This document shows, one piece after another, positions 22,050 to 32,402 of a stretch of 64,000 nt of DNA (positions are counted from its first letter, which is position 1; every line of letters starts with the position of its first letter). Where the stretch lies: positions 416,001 through 480,000 of the forward strand of contig BROG01000444.1 of NCBI GenBank assembly GCA_030159075.1, read 5' to 3'. The position numbers and the translations under genes are program-made. The notes beneath the pieces were generated by a model, which searched no databases, was not told the origin of the DNA, and saw only the letters and a list, made by a program, of their open reading frames with translations. This stretch comes from Atrina japonica (Eukaryota; Mollusca; Bivalvia; Pterioida; Pinnidae).

Positions 22050-23329
22050 TTAAGAGATGACGCTCGCGAAACGACCGTTCGACATGTTGATCTGTCCATC
22101 CTTGACGACGAAGATGTAAACGTCCACGAGATCGGTATTGGTTTCTGGCGTTTTCTCGATTCGGACGGAAACGCCTTCGCTGATGTTTTGAAGCTTGCGA
22201 CCCGTGCCGTGGAGATGGTTTTCGGGTGTCGTTCGTAAGTCTAACCAGAGGGCATAATGATCTTTGAGATATTTTCCCAGAGTCACGTTGCTCAGGTCGA
22301 GTTCCTTGGTGATCGTTTCCGTGACGGTTTCGCGATTCAGGGAGAAAAACTTTTTAATCTCGTCAAAATGGTGATGCGGTCTCATGCCGGCCGAGAAGAG
22401 TTGGTTCGGTTGTCCCTCAATGGTCGTTTCCACTTTGGTGATTCTCGGATTATAAAAGTTTTCCGGATCGTTGATAGAAATGTCTTTGAAGAGAAACAGA
22501 ATGCCCGAGAGAGACCGCGCGCGGGGGGTGTTGATTTGATAATTGAGGATGCCGTCCGATTTACTCATCGTCGTTTTGCGATATCGCAATATTTGGTTGA
22601 AGTAATAGGCGTGTTTTCCCGCGTACCTCTGTCTGATGCTGCGAGCGAGATGGTCGTCGGTGATTTTTTCGAATTCCAACGCGATGTTGGTCGCCTTATA
22701 ACTTATCGTTTTATTGGCATCGTCGGGGTCCGTCATGACGACGTGTATGGCGTCGTTAAACGTCAGCATGTATTCCAAACGATCTTGTAACCCCGCTTGA
22801 TAAAAGGGTTCGCTCGTCGCCAAGATTTCGAAGTCCAAGGGAATGCAAAAACGATTCCCGAACATCGCAACAATTTCGTAGTCTTCGTTGGTGTCGCGGG
22901 GTATTTTATAGCTGGTGGGTTTTGCTCTTATTATATTTAGATTGTTAGTCTGTATCCCCTGATAGGCCATGTTACCTCGTTCCACTTTCTAAAGATCGTT
23001 ATAGACGAAGAATTTATCGGCATCGTCGATGGTCTGAACGGTGTTTCCCGAGATCTTCACCTCGATTTTTTTGACGATGTTGCGTCCCAGATTATTATAA
23101 ACACCCGTTTTTGGTGAGATTGCCACCCTCCACGGCGACTTCCATGTCGAAGCATAGTCTCGTGCTTCTGGGGACGATGACGTTCTCGTCAAATCTCGCT
23201 CAACCGTTTTTGGTTTTCTTCGATGCTCGAAGGATTGTGGGACACGGTCACCGTTTGACGTATGCCCTTTACACCGAAGGCAGTGCGCAATTGCCTATTG
23301 GGGTGGAGAATGTGTCCGTAATTCATCAT
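22050..23329 (-). pseudogene. Polinton major capsid protein (double jelly-roll hexon type), copy A
   Basis: Main shell protein of the predicted virion. The C-terminal ~307 residues (22050-22972) are continuous and contain blocks I associate with Polinton/adintovirus hexons: AYYFNQILRYRKTT, INTPRARSLSGILFLF, NPRITKVETTIEGQPNQLFSAGM, and VTLGKYLKDHYALWLDLRT followed by HGTGRKLQNISEGV. The N-terminal part starts at the ATG at 23327-23329 and is broken in copy A by indels near 23107 and 23190-23210. An in-frame TAG (22989-22991) separates it from the main body and is present in both copies. The intact family length would be about 425 residues. The gene diverges from the gene at 23372 across a palindromic 42-bp spacer. 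Confidence 0.85.
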
Positions 23330-23371
23330 CTTTTTTTTATTACGTAATAAAAAATTTATCTCGTTTTAAAA
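23330..23371. promoter_or_regulatory. Divergent promoter region with a perfect 22-bp palindrome, copy A
   Basis: Between the two divergent start codons, 23333-23354 is an uninterrupted palindrome centred on TTATTAC/GTAATAA. The same palindrome is intact in copy B at 28338-28359. Both genes have A-rich bases directly before their ATG. It is a likely shared control site; the factor is unknown. Confidence 0.6.
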
Positions 23372-24505
23372 ATGGACGATCCACATACATTCGATAATCA
23401 GGGGTACGATCCCGATGATACAACATACAACGACGACGTTGAAATGCAAGATAATCCTTCGAATACAGTCGATGACCCTGGAAAAACTGCGGAGACGTCT
23501 TTCCTCAATCCTTCTATAGAAGGCCAGTGGGATGATTATGATATGTCAAATCCTGTAGAAGGCCGGTCAAGTCCCACCATCGGGGGTACTATAAAAGGTC
23601 CGTGGTCTATTATTCCTCTAGAGGGTCAGTTGGATGCGCCAAGTCCCCCCATCGAGGTTCAAGAAAATCAAGGAGAACGTTTTAGGACTATTGCACGATT
23701 CGATAAATGGAGAAAGGAATTTGGAGCTGTGCCTAATGAAATAATGGAATTTTCATCCGATGAGCATAATAATTTATATGCCAAGTGCGGAGATAAACAG
23801 ATTTTATTAAACGATAAACGTAATTCTGATGTATTTGTAAAAGCAAGCACGTTGAAACGTTAATTAAAATTAAAAACAGGTGCACAGTTTGTTAGAGCTC
23901 TGGGTCTATACAAACAAGAGACGCAAGAAGTAGAAGATAACGTCAACGTCGTACAAAGGTCATTGACCGACGAGACGGACCCAAAACAATTAGACGATGG
24001 TTTAACAAACCTATCAGGAAGTATACACAATCTCGCCGCTGCGGCGGGAGGACAAGGATTATTACCCATGAGAGAACTGTTGGGGTTGGATAAGACTTTA
24101 CGAACCATTCGCGGCGAAATGCGTAATAGTGCAAGTAAAATAGCGACGCATCTACGATTGATAACGGAATGGACCGAAGATCTCGAAAAAAAATCCGAAC
24201 AAAAAAGTAGAGCTCGAGGAGAAGATAAAGGCGTCGCGCGAGGTAATCGAACTGTATAGAAAGACTATTAAAGATCTGAAAGGGCGATTAAAGACTCAAC
24301 TGGATATCATAAGAGAGTCGATTAAGGGACTACTCGACAGCAATCTTTCGTTGAGAGACAGAATTACCAATCTGTTCAGAGAACAGGGCATCACCATCTT
24401 TAGCATCCTGACGGCGATCGGTATGACGGTGGGTTTCTTGGTCGAATTACTCCTACCGGGGACGACGACGGTCGCGCCACCACCGCCACCTCCGAACAAG
24501 GAATA
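23372..24505 (+). pseudogene. Coiled-coil/membrane Polinton protein, copy A (C-terminus cut off by the duplication joint)
   Basis: Opens with an acidic, disordered, Pro/Asp-rich region (163 residues to the TAA at 23861-23863), with a globular end YAKCGDKQILLNDKRNSDVF. The same frame continues after the stop as GAQFVRALGLYKQET, then a helical region (LLGLDKTLRTIRGEMRNSAS). An indel near 24200 shifts frame before a coiled coil and the membrane-like block ITIFSILTAIGMTVGFLVEL, ending in PPPPPPNKE where copy A is truncated. The ILTAIGM membrane block is one I associate with a conserved Polinton gene of unknown role, possibly a virion membrane or minor capsid component. The internal TAA occurs in both copies. 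Confidence 0.6.
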
Positions 24506-24831
24506 AAATCTCCATTTTGAGACCAAATCTCCAGTTGTGGTATAGCAGTTGAATGGAATATGTCACATGTGTGTGTAGTCTTTTGAGGATTCTGTGCCAC
24601 TTTGCACTCAATGACCCCAAAATACTATAAATAGCTAAAATGGGAATTCCCCCAGGTCGGTCTGCGGAACGAATGACCTTCATTGGCGGTTTGACCTTTT
24701 CCCGGATCTTCACCGGTTTCGCGGGAGTGGGTGGCTCAAGCGGATCGTCACCTGGGATCGCCGTCGTAGTCGCCTGTAAACGTAAGAAAAATTTTGAAAA
24801 TCCGATAAGAAAATAGCATGACTATATAAAA

Positions 24832-25528
24832 ATGGGTACGAGTGGCAAAGCATGTAAAATCAACGTCGATCAGTTTGATATAAATAAGCTGACGATTCGG
24901 AAACCTACAAAAGGTAAAAATGGTAATTTTTTTATCGATATAGTATATAATTATTTCGTGGGTAGCCATGAACCGCTTAGAATACAAACACCCACCTTAC
25001 TATCGTATGATGGAGTGACGTGATACGTATATGCCCTATACGATATCATTAGCTTTCGATTACGATGATAAGTTTTAAAGAGGAAGAAGAAAAGTTTGAG
25101 CAGTCATCGTAGACATTGAAGAGTTGATTAGAAAAGAAGTTCAGAAAGCACAGGGTTTATTTTAAAGAGAATGGTAGAAAGAAGCCCATCGTCGTCGACG
25201 ATCTTACGCTCTTAAAAGAGGGGAAAAAGTATAACCTTATCTAATGCAAAACTCAAAATGAAACAAGACAAGATAGAAACGACTTTCATGAAACAAACGA
25301 AGGGAGGAAAGTTGATTTAAATCCATCTGATTACATAGGTAAAGCTTGCAAGGTTATTACCGTTTTGACATTTAGTTACTGTTTTCATTGGATCTTTAAA
25401 ACGAATCCTTTAAACCGTCTGTGGATGTTGTTGCCGTTAGGAAATTAGTTACATTAAGCCAGCTACCTGACCAGATGGTAGATGAAATCGAATACGAGCT
25501 TAATTCAGACGATGACAACGATGAATAA
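24832..25528 (+). pseudogene. SSB-like Polinton gene, copy B (frameshifted)
   Basis: Start ATG at 24832. The first 63 codons are open, including the T-run that is longer in copy A, then the frame is lost at about 25020. Further single-base indels occur near 25074, 25104, 25146, 25243 and 25376. Otherwise almost identical to 19786-20482. Confidence 0.7.
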
Positions 25529-25570
25529 GTCATTGATCATGTTATAAATAATAAATTCGCATTTAAAAAA

Positions 25571-25978
25571 ATGACTCTTCAACAAATGTTCTACAGCATC
25601 GGGATGGAGCCTCAGGAGGTATCATCGTGTCAGATGCCTATTCACACCAGGAGAATTCGCGACGGGCCATGTCCACACGAGCTTGCTCCAGATTCCATCT
25701 TTTGCGTCATTCATCATAGATATATGAAGAAACGCGAGTTTCGTCCTTTGAAATTCTGCGAGTCGTGCGGACTGTGGATGTTCGATTCCACACCTCACAC
25801 CGTGTGCGTCTCCTGCGATAACAGAAGACAGCGAAGTCATTACTATTATCTAAAGTACAGGGACCTCCCAAGACGTTTGGAAGACCCCGCCAGTACTAAA
25901 AAATTTATATTTTACAAAAAATATAAATTATGTCATTTAAGTAATTTATATTTAAAAAATGACTGTGAGTTTGATTAG
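25571..25978 (+). CDS. Small zinc-ribbon protein, copy B (135 aa reading)
   Basis: The first ~97 residues match copy A (20525-20854), including both sets of cysteines. Small indels near 25858-25880 change the ending, so this copy reads through the hairpin to 25978. One of the two endings must be an artefact or a mutation; the hairpin position favours the shorter copy A form. Confidence 0.6.
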   Translation: MTLQQMFYSIGMEPQEVSSCQMPIHTRRIRDGPCPHELAPDSIFCVIHHRYMKKREFRPLKFCESCGLWMFDSTPHTVCVSCDNRRQRSHYYYLKYRDLPRRLEDPASTKKFIFYKKYKLCHLSNLYLKNDCEFD

Positions 25979-26372
25979 AAAAGCAATTTGGGAAGTGTTT
26001 AACAAATTTTTCGAGAGAGACGAGTCGCAGGATCCCTCGGAGGAATTGAATGACAAAATCCCTTGGTTTGCATACAACCGCTATACCGGGAGCGAGACCC
26101 GTGGGATCCTGAGGTGAACTGGTGTATTAAAAATAATTTGGTTTGAGTACAACCGCGATTTTGAGAGAGACGAACGTGGGATCCCGAGGTGGAGTGGGTT
26201 AATAAAAGAGGGTGGCTTATGTACAACAACGATTCCAAGACGAACCGTGGGATCCTGAGGTGGCGTGGTTTAACAAACTACATGTATGGTGGTTTGAGTA
26301 CAACCGTGATTCCGGGAGAGACGAGCCGTGGGATCCCGCGGTGGGCTGGGTGGCCAAACTTAGTATGTTGTA
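25959..26372 (+). pseudogene. WDPEV repeat gene, copy B (frameshifted)
   Basis: Same start context and repeats as 20913-21332, but with indels near 26094, 26129, 26174 and 26237 that scramble the frame across the repeats. Confidence 0.7.
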
Positions 26373-26449
26373 AAACTAATTTACAAAAATTGTATGGGTA
26401 TTAAAAATTTATATTTTACAAAAAATATAAATTATTCTTGTATAAACTT

Positions 26450-27050
26450 TTAATCCGTCGGTTGTTCCGTCCGCAAGATCAGCTTGGAGTGCTTGCGCTG
26501 CGACAGCTCGTGCTTGAGACATTTCTTCTCCTCGTCGGGAACGACGTCGTTCTCATCTAAACATTCATTGTAACTGAACTTGTCTTTGGTGAAGAAGAGG
26601 GCCTACCCACTTGATCTGCGTGCGAAAGTCTTTAGACGCGCTGTTGTAGCGTTGCGTCAAGATCCATACGGATGGTCTCCCTCCCCGAAAAGGCCAACAT
26701 GGATAGGGCGTCCCGCCTTCTTCTTGATCTGCCCGTGGCCGAAGAGTCGTCGATGATGTACAGCGTGGACGTTCCCTTGTATCTAGTCGTAAAAGTGTCG
26801 CAGAGTGTCCTGCAATAGCTCATCCCCATTTTTAGATACGGGGTTGACGATGACACTCACTTTCGGTTGTTTGACGTCGTACGCCTATCCACTTTCTCGA
26901 TTTGTACGCTTTGTTGAAGGTCTATCGAGGGACACAGGATTACTATGTGGTCGAAGACGTCTTTGTATTCATTTTCCAGCAGAAGAGGACAAACTCCGTC
27001 TTCCCGCAACCGGTGGCGCCTACTATCATGGCGGCGTGAGGTTGTTGCAT
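26450..27050 (-). pseudogene. Packaging ATPase, copy B (frameshifted)
   Basis: The Walker A coding stretch (near 27000-27030) and Walker B region are present, but several 1-6 base indels (near 26602, 26674, 26732, 26786, 26853, 26982) break the frame. Not functional as written. Confidence 0.8.
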
Positions 27051-27082
27051 GAAAAATTTTTCTTATAGGATTTTAATTTTTC

Positions 27083-28334
27083 TTAAGAGATGACGCTCGC
27101 GAAACGACCGTTCGACATGTTGATCTGTCCATCCTTGACGACGAAGATGTAAACGTCCACGAGATCGGTATTGGTTTCTGGCGTTTTCTCGATTCGGACG
27201 GAAACGCCTTCGCTGATGTTTTTTTCTGAAGCTTGCGACCCGTGCCGTGGAGATGGTTTTCGGGTGTCGTTCGTAAGTCTAACCAGAGGGCATAATGATC
27301 TTTGAGATATTTTCCCAGAGTCACGTTGCTCAGGTCGAGTTCCTTGGTGATCGTTTCCGTGACGGTTTCCGCGATTCAGGGAGAAAAACTTTTTAATCTC
27401 GTCAAAATGGTGATGCGGTCTCATGCCGGCCGAGAAGAGTTGGTTCGACCCTCAATGGTCGTTTTCCACTTTGGTGATTCTCGGATTTAAAAGTTTTCCG
27501 GATCGTTGATAGAAATGTCTTTGAAGAGAAACGAATGCCGAGAGAGACCGCGCGGGGTGTTTGATTTGATAATTGAGGATGCCGTCCGATTTACTCATCG
27601 TCGTTTTGCGATATCGCAATATTTGGTTGAAGTAATAGGCGTGTTTTCCCCGCGTACCTCTGTCTGATGCTGCGAGCGAGATGGTCGTCGGTGATTTTTT
27701 CGAATTCCAACGCGATGTTGGTCGCCTTATAACTTATCGTTTTATTGGCATCGTCGGGGTCCGTCATGACGACGTGTATGGCGTCGTTAAACGTCAGCAT
27801 GTATTCCAAACGATCTTGTAACCCCGCTTGATAAAAGGGTTCGCTCGTAATCCAAGATTTCGAAGTCCAAGGGAATGCAAAAACGATTCCCCGAACATCG
27901 CAACAATTTCGTAGTCTTCGTTGGTTGTCGTATAGCTGGTGGGTTTTGCTCTTATTATATTTAGATTGTTAGTCTGTATCCCCTGATAGGCCATGTTACC
28001 CACTCGTTCCACTTTCTAAAGATCGTTATAGACGAAGAATTTATTCGTCGATGGTCTGAACGGTTGAGATCTTCACCTCGATTTTTTTGACGATGTTGCG
28101 TCCCAGATTATTATAAACACCCGTTTTGGTGAGATTGCCACCCTCCACGGCGACTTCCATGTCGAAGCATAGTCTCGTGCTTCTGGGGACGATGACGTCG
28201 TTCTCGCTCAACGTTTGGTTTTCTTCGATGCTCGAAGGATTGTGGGACACGGTCACCGTTTGACGTATGCCCTTTACACCGAAGGCAGTGCGCAATTGCC
28301 TATTGGGGTGGAGAATGTGTCCGTAATTCATCAT
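27083..28334 (-). pseudogene. Major capsid protein, copy B (frameshifted)
   Basis: The N-terminal part from the ATG at 28332-28334 is open for about 90 residues and begins MMNYGHILHPNRQLRTAFG. The same in-frame TAG as in copy A then follows near 28017. The rest is split by many indels (near 27224, 27370, 27448, 27487, 27531, 27650, 27850, 27890). The C-terminal motif of copy A is present in pieces. Confidence 0.85.
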
Positions 28335-28377
28335 CTTTTTTTTATTACGTAATAAAAAATTTATCTCGTTTTAAAAA

Positions 28378-29736
28378 ATGGACGATCCACATACATTCGA
28401 TAATCAGAGGGGTACGATGATGATACAACGTACAACGACGACGTTGAAATGCAAGATAATCCTTCGAATACAGTCGATGACCCTGGAAAAACTGCGGAAC
28501 GTCTTTCCTCAATCCTTCTATAGAAGGCCAGTGGGATGATTATGATATGTCAAATCCCTGTAGAAGGCCGAAGTCCCACCATCGGGGACTATAAAAGGTC
28601 CGTGGTCTATTATTCCTCTAGAGGGTCAGTTGGATGCGCCAAGTCCCCCCCATCGAGGTTCAAGAAAATCAAGGAGAACGTTTTAGAACTATTGCACGAT
28701 TCGATAAATGGAGAAAGGAATTTGGAGCTGTGCCTAATGAAATAATGGAATTTTCATCCGATGAGCATAATAATTTATATGCCAAGTGCGGAGATAAACA
28801 GATTTTATTAAACGATAAACGTAATTCTGATGTATTTGTAAAAGCAAGCACGTTGAAACGTTAATTAAAATTAAAAACAGGTGCACAGTTTGTTAGAGCT
28901 CTGGGTCTATACAAACAAGAGACGCAAGAAGTAGAAGAGAAAACGTCAACGTCGTACAAAGGTCATTGACCTACGAGACGGACCCAAAACAATTAGACGA
29001 TGGTTTAACAAACCTATCAGGAAGTATACACAATCTCGCCGCTGCGGCGGGAGGACAAGGATTATTACCCATGAGAGAACTGTTGGGGTTGGATAAGACT
29101 TTACGAACCATTCGCGGCGAAATGCGTAATAGTGCAAGTAAAATAGCGACGCATCTACGATTGATAACGGAATGGACCGAAGATCTCGAAAAAAATCCGA
29201 ACAAAAAAGTAGAGCTCGAGGAGAAGATAAAGGCCGTCGCGCGCTTAATCGAACTGTATAAAAGACTATTAAAGATCTGAAAGGGCGATTAAAGACTCAA
29301 CTGGATATCATAAGAGAGAGTCGATTAAGGGACTACTCGACAGCAATCTTTTCGTTGAGAGACAGAATTTACCAATCTGTTCAGAGAACAGGGCATCACC
29401 ATCTTTAGCATCCTGACGGCGATCGGTATGACGGTGGGTTTCTTGGTCGAATTACTCCTACCGGGGACGACGACGGTCGCGCCACCACCGCCACCTCCGA
29501 ACAAGGAGGGTGGAGCGGGAGAATGGATCAAGAAACAGCTGGACGCGAAACTGCTCGCGAGACTGGCCGCCAAGTTCGGCGAGGCGTTGCCGATCTTGGG
29601 TGCCATCAGTGTCCTGGATCCTGGATCGACGGAGTCGGCAAGACGGCCGTGTGGTTGGGAGAACATCTGTGGGTGTTGGGCATGGTCGTCCGGTTGGTTG
29701 TTAACGAAACTCGACGAAGAGAAGAAAAGAAAGTAA
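28378..29736 (+). pseudogene. Coiled-coil/membrane Polinton protein, copy B (reaches the natural C-terminus)
   Basis: Same gene as 23372-24505 but running on beyond the duplication joint. After the ILTAIGM membrane segment and a Pro-rich linker come GEWIKKQLDAKLLARLAAKFGEALPILGA and a final hydrophobic, Trp-rich segment followed by a basic end KLDEEKKRK (stop at 29734-29736). Breaks include indels near 28408, 28500, 28556, 28937 and 29310, the shared internal TAA at about 28862, and a shift near 29625. Its full family length would be about 450 residues. The role is unknown; two hydrophobic regions suggest a membrane-associated or virion protein. Confidence 0.6.
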
Positions 29737-29836
29737 CGCATTCTAGAGCCAAAACGGCGGTCTTCTGATCCTCGTGATCGTCTGACGGTGGTTGGCTTGT
29801 CCTGTAGGGGAGGAGGAGGTGACGGCGGTGTGATCT

Positions 29837-30655
29837 CTACGAAGGTGGCGACGGTGGTTTGTCACGCACGAACGTCGCGTTGAGGTCGACGTTCCCCGGC
29901 GTGTTAGTGTCGGGTGCGATCAAGATCTCGTTATTGTAGTTGGCAATGTTCTTGCCGATGTTCAGCTCCAATCGTTGCTGGGCAGCATGTAGAGACCCGG
30001 ATGGACGACGTAGTCGAGCTTGGAATTGGCCTACTTCAGACAGTCTTCGTAGCGCAAGATGTCGGCGGGCAGGTCGAGCAGTCGGGTTGATGGGTCCTCG
30101 ACGTTGACCAGGAACTGCTTCTGGGCGTCCTGCGACGTGGCGCCGGCGTCCACGATCGAGGCCCTCGTCTCCCCCTGTGCGCCCAGGATCGCCCAGGCGA
30201 AGACGCGAATGGACGCGTCTAGTCTGGCCAAACCTGGAAGCGTGAACCCCACCGACCGGTTCGCGATGAAGGTGGACCACTAAAAGATGGTCCCCTAGAT
30301 CTTCCAGGTCGATCGGCACCCCGATTCGCGACAGATCCGCTGATACGCCGACGCGTCGACGTTGTTCGTGTAGTGCTCGAAGTCGGCGTCGCTGGGTGGC
30401 GATCTCCTGCAGGATCCTTCTGATCTGATAGTAGACGTGGAACCGGAAGAACGACTTGGACAGGTTGTCGTTTCCCATGTCCAACGTTACGCCGCATCCC
30501 GTCGTGGCGCACCACACTGCGAAAAGGTTCTGCCAGGATGGGATGCTGGTACCACCGCTTCAGCATGGCGTAATACTTCGAGGTGCCGTCCTCGAAGACG
30601 TTCGGGTTGTCGTACTTGACGAAGACGTTCTCTTGGAATTTAAGAAAAATCTATA
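29837..30655 (-). pseudogene. Probable Polinton minor virion protein (penton candidate), frameshifted
   Basis: Reads on the minus strand in at least three frames. Visible blocks in order are: ENVFVKYDNPNVFEDGTSKYYA (30540-30650, no ATG before it); VWCATTGCGVTLDMGNDNLS with FFRFHVYYQIRRILQEI (30400-30520); SAYQRICRE (30330-30350); GFTLPGLARLDASIRVFAWAILGAQGE and EAQ-like DAQKQFLVNVEDP (30080-30250); KLDYVVHPGLYMLPSNDW (29965-30020); and YNNEILIAPDTNTPG (29890-29940). These blocks resemble a conserved Polinton protein that I remember beside capsid genes. By elimination it could be the minor capsid (penton), but the jelly roll cannot be shown here. The start codon appears lost. It is convergent with the preceding gene. 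Confidence 0.5.
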
Positions 30656-30661
30656 ATAAAA

Positions 30662-31055
30662 ATGTCTAGATCGGGATTTTATTACGAAGACTTAGAAAGG
30701 GCGGAGGACCTGAATGAGAAACTCTTGAAAGACATCAATGATGCCAAAGAGGAGATCTAAAACCGTCGCATCATGAACACGTTCCAATTCGACGTGACTA
30801 AAAACGGAAGAATCAAACCGGCGCTGGGCACGACGATGTTGTTCGATTCACGTCATTCGTCTCGGGCTCTTGGGGGAACTGAACGTGACGCTCGTCGTGA
30901 ACGACGTGGAACACAGGACCTTTCAGACGAAGACCGGCGAGATCGTCCCGTTGAATCCTCCGTTGCGGGTGACATCGGGCGACGTCCTCAACTTCGGCGT
31001 GAACAAAGGGTCTAAATCGGGATCCGTCAACGGCGTCGTCGTTCTCGACATATAA
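30662..31055 (+). pseudogene. Small beta-rich Polinton protein, interrupted
   Basis: ATG at 30662 preceded by ATAATAAAA. Reads MSRSGFYYEDLERAEDLNEK, hits an in-frame TAA at 30758-30760, resumes as MNTFQFDVTKNGRIKPALGT, then shifts frame near 30865 into GELNVTLVVNDVEHRTFQTK and LRVTSGDVLNFGVNKGSKSG, ending at 31053-31055. The second half alternates short hydrophobic strands, as in a small beta sandwich. A single jelly-roll virion protein is one possibility; I do not recognise the family. Confidence 0.45.
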
Positions 31056-31080
31056 AAAATTCCCTTTAAAAAAAAAAAGG

Positions 31081-31656
31081 ATGAGTAAAGAAGAAAATGC
31101 ATTGTACCCGACGTTAGAGCCCGATCCGCAACACTATCGTCTCAAACGCATCGGCGAGATCGAACAGACGTTTCGGCGAGAGATCGAGACGCGGAAGAGC
31201 GTCCACAAAAAGTATAAGCGAATCGTCAACACCGCCGATGGTGTCGATGGGACTCTGATCGCGGGAAGCGTCGTCGTCGGAGGACTCGGATTTCTCATAC
31301 CCATCGCGGGCTTGCCTCTCCAGATCGTGGCCCTGACCGTGGGCGCGGTGGGATTGGCCATGAAGGGAGTCAGACGATTACTGTTGAAGAAATCGGAAAA
31401 ACACCTCAAGATCATCAAACTCGCGGAGAGTAAACTGAATTTGATCTCGGATCTGGTGAGTCGCGCGCTCGAGGATGGGAAGATCACGGACGAAGAATTC
31501 GCCACCGTGTCCCACGAGCTGACCAAGTATCGCCAGATGAAGGACAAACTGTATTCTAAATACAAGGACAAGACCGTAAAAAATGAGTCGAACCTAGAGA
31601 CGGAGGACTTGCGCAAACAGCTCCTAGACCTCGTAAACAAATCCACTTCGCGTTAA
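31081..31656 (+). CDS. Conserved Polinton membrane-hairpin / coiled-coil protein (191 aa)
   Basis: Open frame from the ATG at 31081 (after CTTTAAAAAAAAAAGG). Layout: N-terminal helix YRLKRIGEIEQTFRREIETR, a basic turn, then a long hydrophobic hairpin with Gly-rich packing (about residues 57-96, GTLIAGSVVVGGLGFLIPIA and onward). This is followed by LAESKLNLISDLVSRALEDG and KITDEEFATVSHELTKYRQM, blocks I recall as strongly conserved in cnidarian and molluscan Polinton proteins. The function is unknown; the topology suggests membrane insertion, perhaps for virion entry or exit. It is intact, unlike many neighbours. Confidence 0.75.
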   Translation: MSKEENALYPTLEPDPQHYRLKRIGEIEQTFRREIETRKSVHKKYKRIVNTADGVDGTLIAGSVVVGGLGFLIPIAGLPLQIVALTVGAVGLAMKGVRRLLLKKSEKHLKIIKLAESKLNLISDLVSRALEDGKITDEEFATVSHELTKYRQMKDKLYSKYKDKTVKNESNLETEDLRKQLLDLVNKSTSR

Positions 31657-31680
31657 CCGTAGAGTTTTAAATAAAAAAAG

Positions 31681-31833
31681 ATGAAACGTTTTACCGAGAT
31701 GATGGTATTCGCGTTGTTATCGTTCATCGTTTTATGGATTTTGCTCATCTTATTCGCGATATTCTATCTATTACGCTTAGAACGTTATCACCGAACGGAA
31801 CGATGGCTGAGAAAACTTTTGCAGTCTTTATAA
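31681..31833 (+). CDS. Small single-pass membrane protein (50 aa)
   Basis: ATG at 31681 after TTTAAATAAAAAAAG. One strong hydrophobic segment (about residues 8-31, VFALLSFIVLWILLILFAIF) follows a short basic N-terminus, and a very basic tail comes after it (RLERYHRTERWLRKLLQSL). Its last 31 bases overlap the start of the next gene in another frame, which supports a compact viral gene layout. Confidence 0.6.
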   Translation: MKRFTEMMVFALLSFIVLWILLILFAIFYLLRLERYHRTERWLRKLLQSL

Positions 31834-32402
31834 AAAAAAATGTATCTCTCTTAAAAACGATGAACGTGGACGAGATATTAGCGAACAATGTCACCGCCGG
31901 TACGACGGATATATCTGCCAAAGACAGGCTGTCGACCATCGTCGGATCCGGACGCGCGCGTCATTTTCTAGGAAAAGACGTGACAACTGCCGAATTGGAA
32001 AAGATGAACGACAAGGAGCTGGAAAACCTGAATCGTCTGTTAAATGCACAGCTCGGCATGCGCATGAGCAAATCGATCACCAATTCCTTCATCACTTTGT
32101 ATGCCCAGGGTCTTAAACATTTTTTCGATCTCAAAGACGAACCCCAACTGATCGAGGAGCTGAACGAAGACCCCTTCCTAGACGCGGCCATCGGTGAAGT
32201 GTGTTGTAGTCTGTATCACATCTTCGGAGCCTACTTGGCACCTCTCAGCATAGTCGCCACGACAAGTCGTCACATCACTAGATTTAAAAAATCTGACGTT
32301 ATAGAAAAAGACGATGAATCCGGAGGAACTCATAGGGGAGAAGAAAAAGAACCCGAAACGTCAGGAAGCGGGGAAGAAGGGTGCCAAGCGTCGATGGAAT
32401 AG
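31803..32402 (+). CDS. Conserved Polinton helical protein of unknown function (199 aa)
   Basis: I choose the ATG at 31803 (MAEKTFAVFIKKNVSLLKTM) over the in-frame ATG at 31734, because the latter lies inside the preceding small gene and gives an unrelated-looking extension. The conserved block MNDKELENLNRLLNAQLGMR, followed by TNSFITLYAQGL and DPFLDAAIGEVCCSLYHIFG then LAPLS, is one I associate with Polintons of marine invertebrates. The tail is acidic and low complexity (EEKEPETSGSGEEG). It overlaps the next gene by 89 bp. Confidence 0.7.
   Translation: MAEKTFAVFIKKNVSLLKTMNVDEILANNVTAGTTDISAKDRLSTIVGSGRARHFLGKDVTTAELEKMNDKELENLNRLLNAQLGMRMSKSITNSFITLYAQGLKHFFDLKDEPQLIEELNEDPFLDAAIGEVCCSLYHIFGAYLAPLSIVATTSRHITRFKKSDVIEKDDESGGTHRGEEKEPETSGSGEEGCQASME

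Larger units (their letters stand above)
19450..24502. repeat. Tandem duplication, copy A (left flank plus left 5 kb of the Polinton)
   Basis: The segment starting ATAAAATCTCC at 19450 recurs from 24503. It includes 79 bp lying outside the terminal inverted repeat. Copy A ends abruptly inside the coiled-coil/membrane gene after TCCGAACAAGGA; copy B continues past that point. Most differences between copies are insertions or deletions of 1-4 bases, with few substitutions. Confidence 0.95.
24503..29507. repeat. Tandem duplication, copy B
   Basis: Second copy, joined directly to copy A and continuing into the rest of the element. It carries many more frame-breaking indels than copy A, often next to CG-rich words, yet is correct in some places where copy A is broken (the capsid N-terminus near 28041-28334). 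Confidence 0.95.

Noticed and set aside
22257..22790. 177-codon plus-strand frame opposite the capsid gene
   Set aside because: Antisense shadow of the capsid coding region; the minus strand carries the conserved protein blocks.
29837..30517. 226-codon continuous minus-strand frame taken as the true protein
   Set aside because: The Arg-rich middle is an out-of-frame reading; conserved blocks switch frames, so the gene is frameshifted and this frame is only partly real.
31134..31646. 170-codon minus-strand frame opposite the membrane-hairpin gene
   Set aside because: Antisense shadow; the plus-strand frame has start context and family-like blocks.
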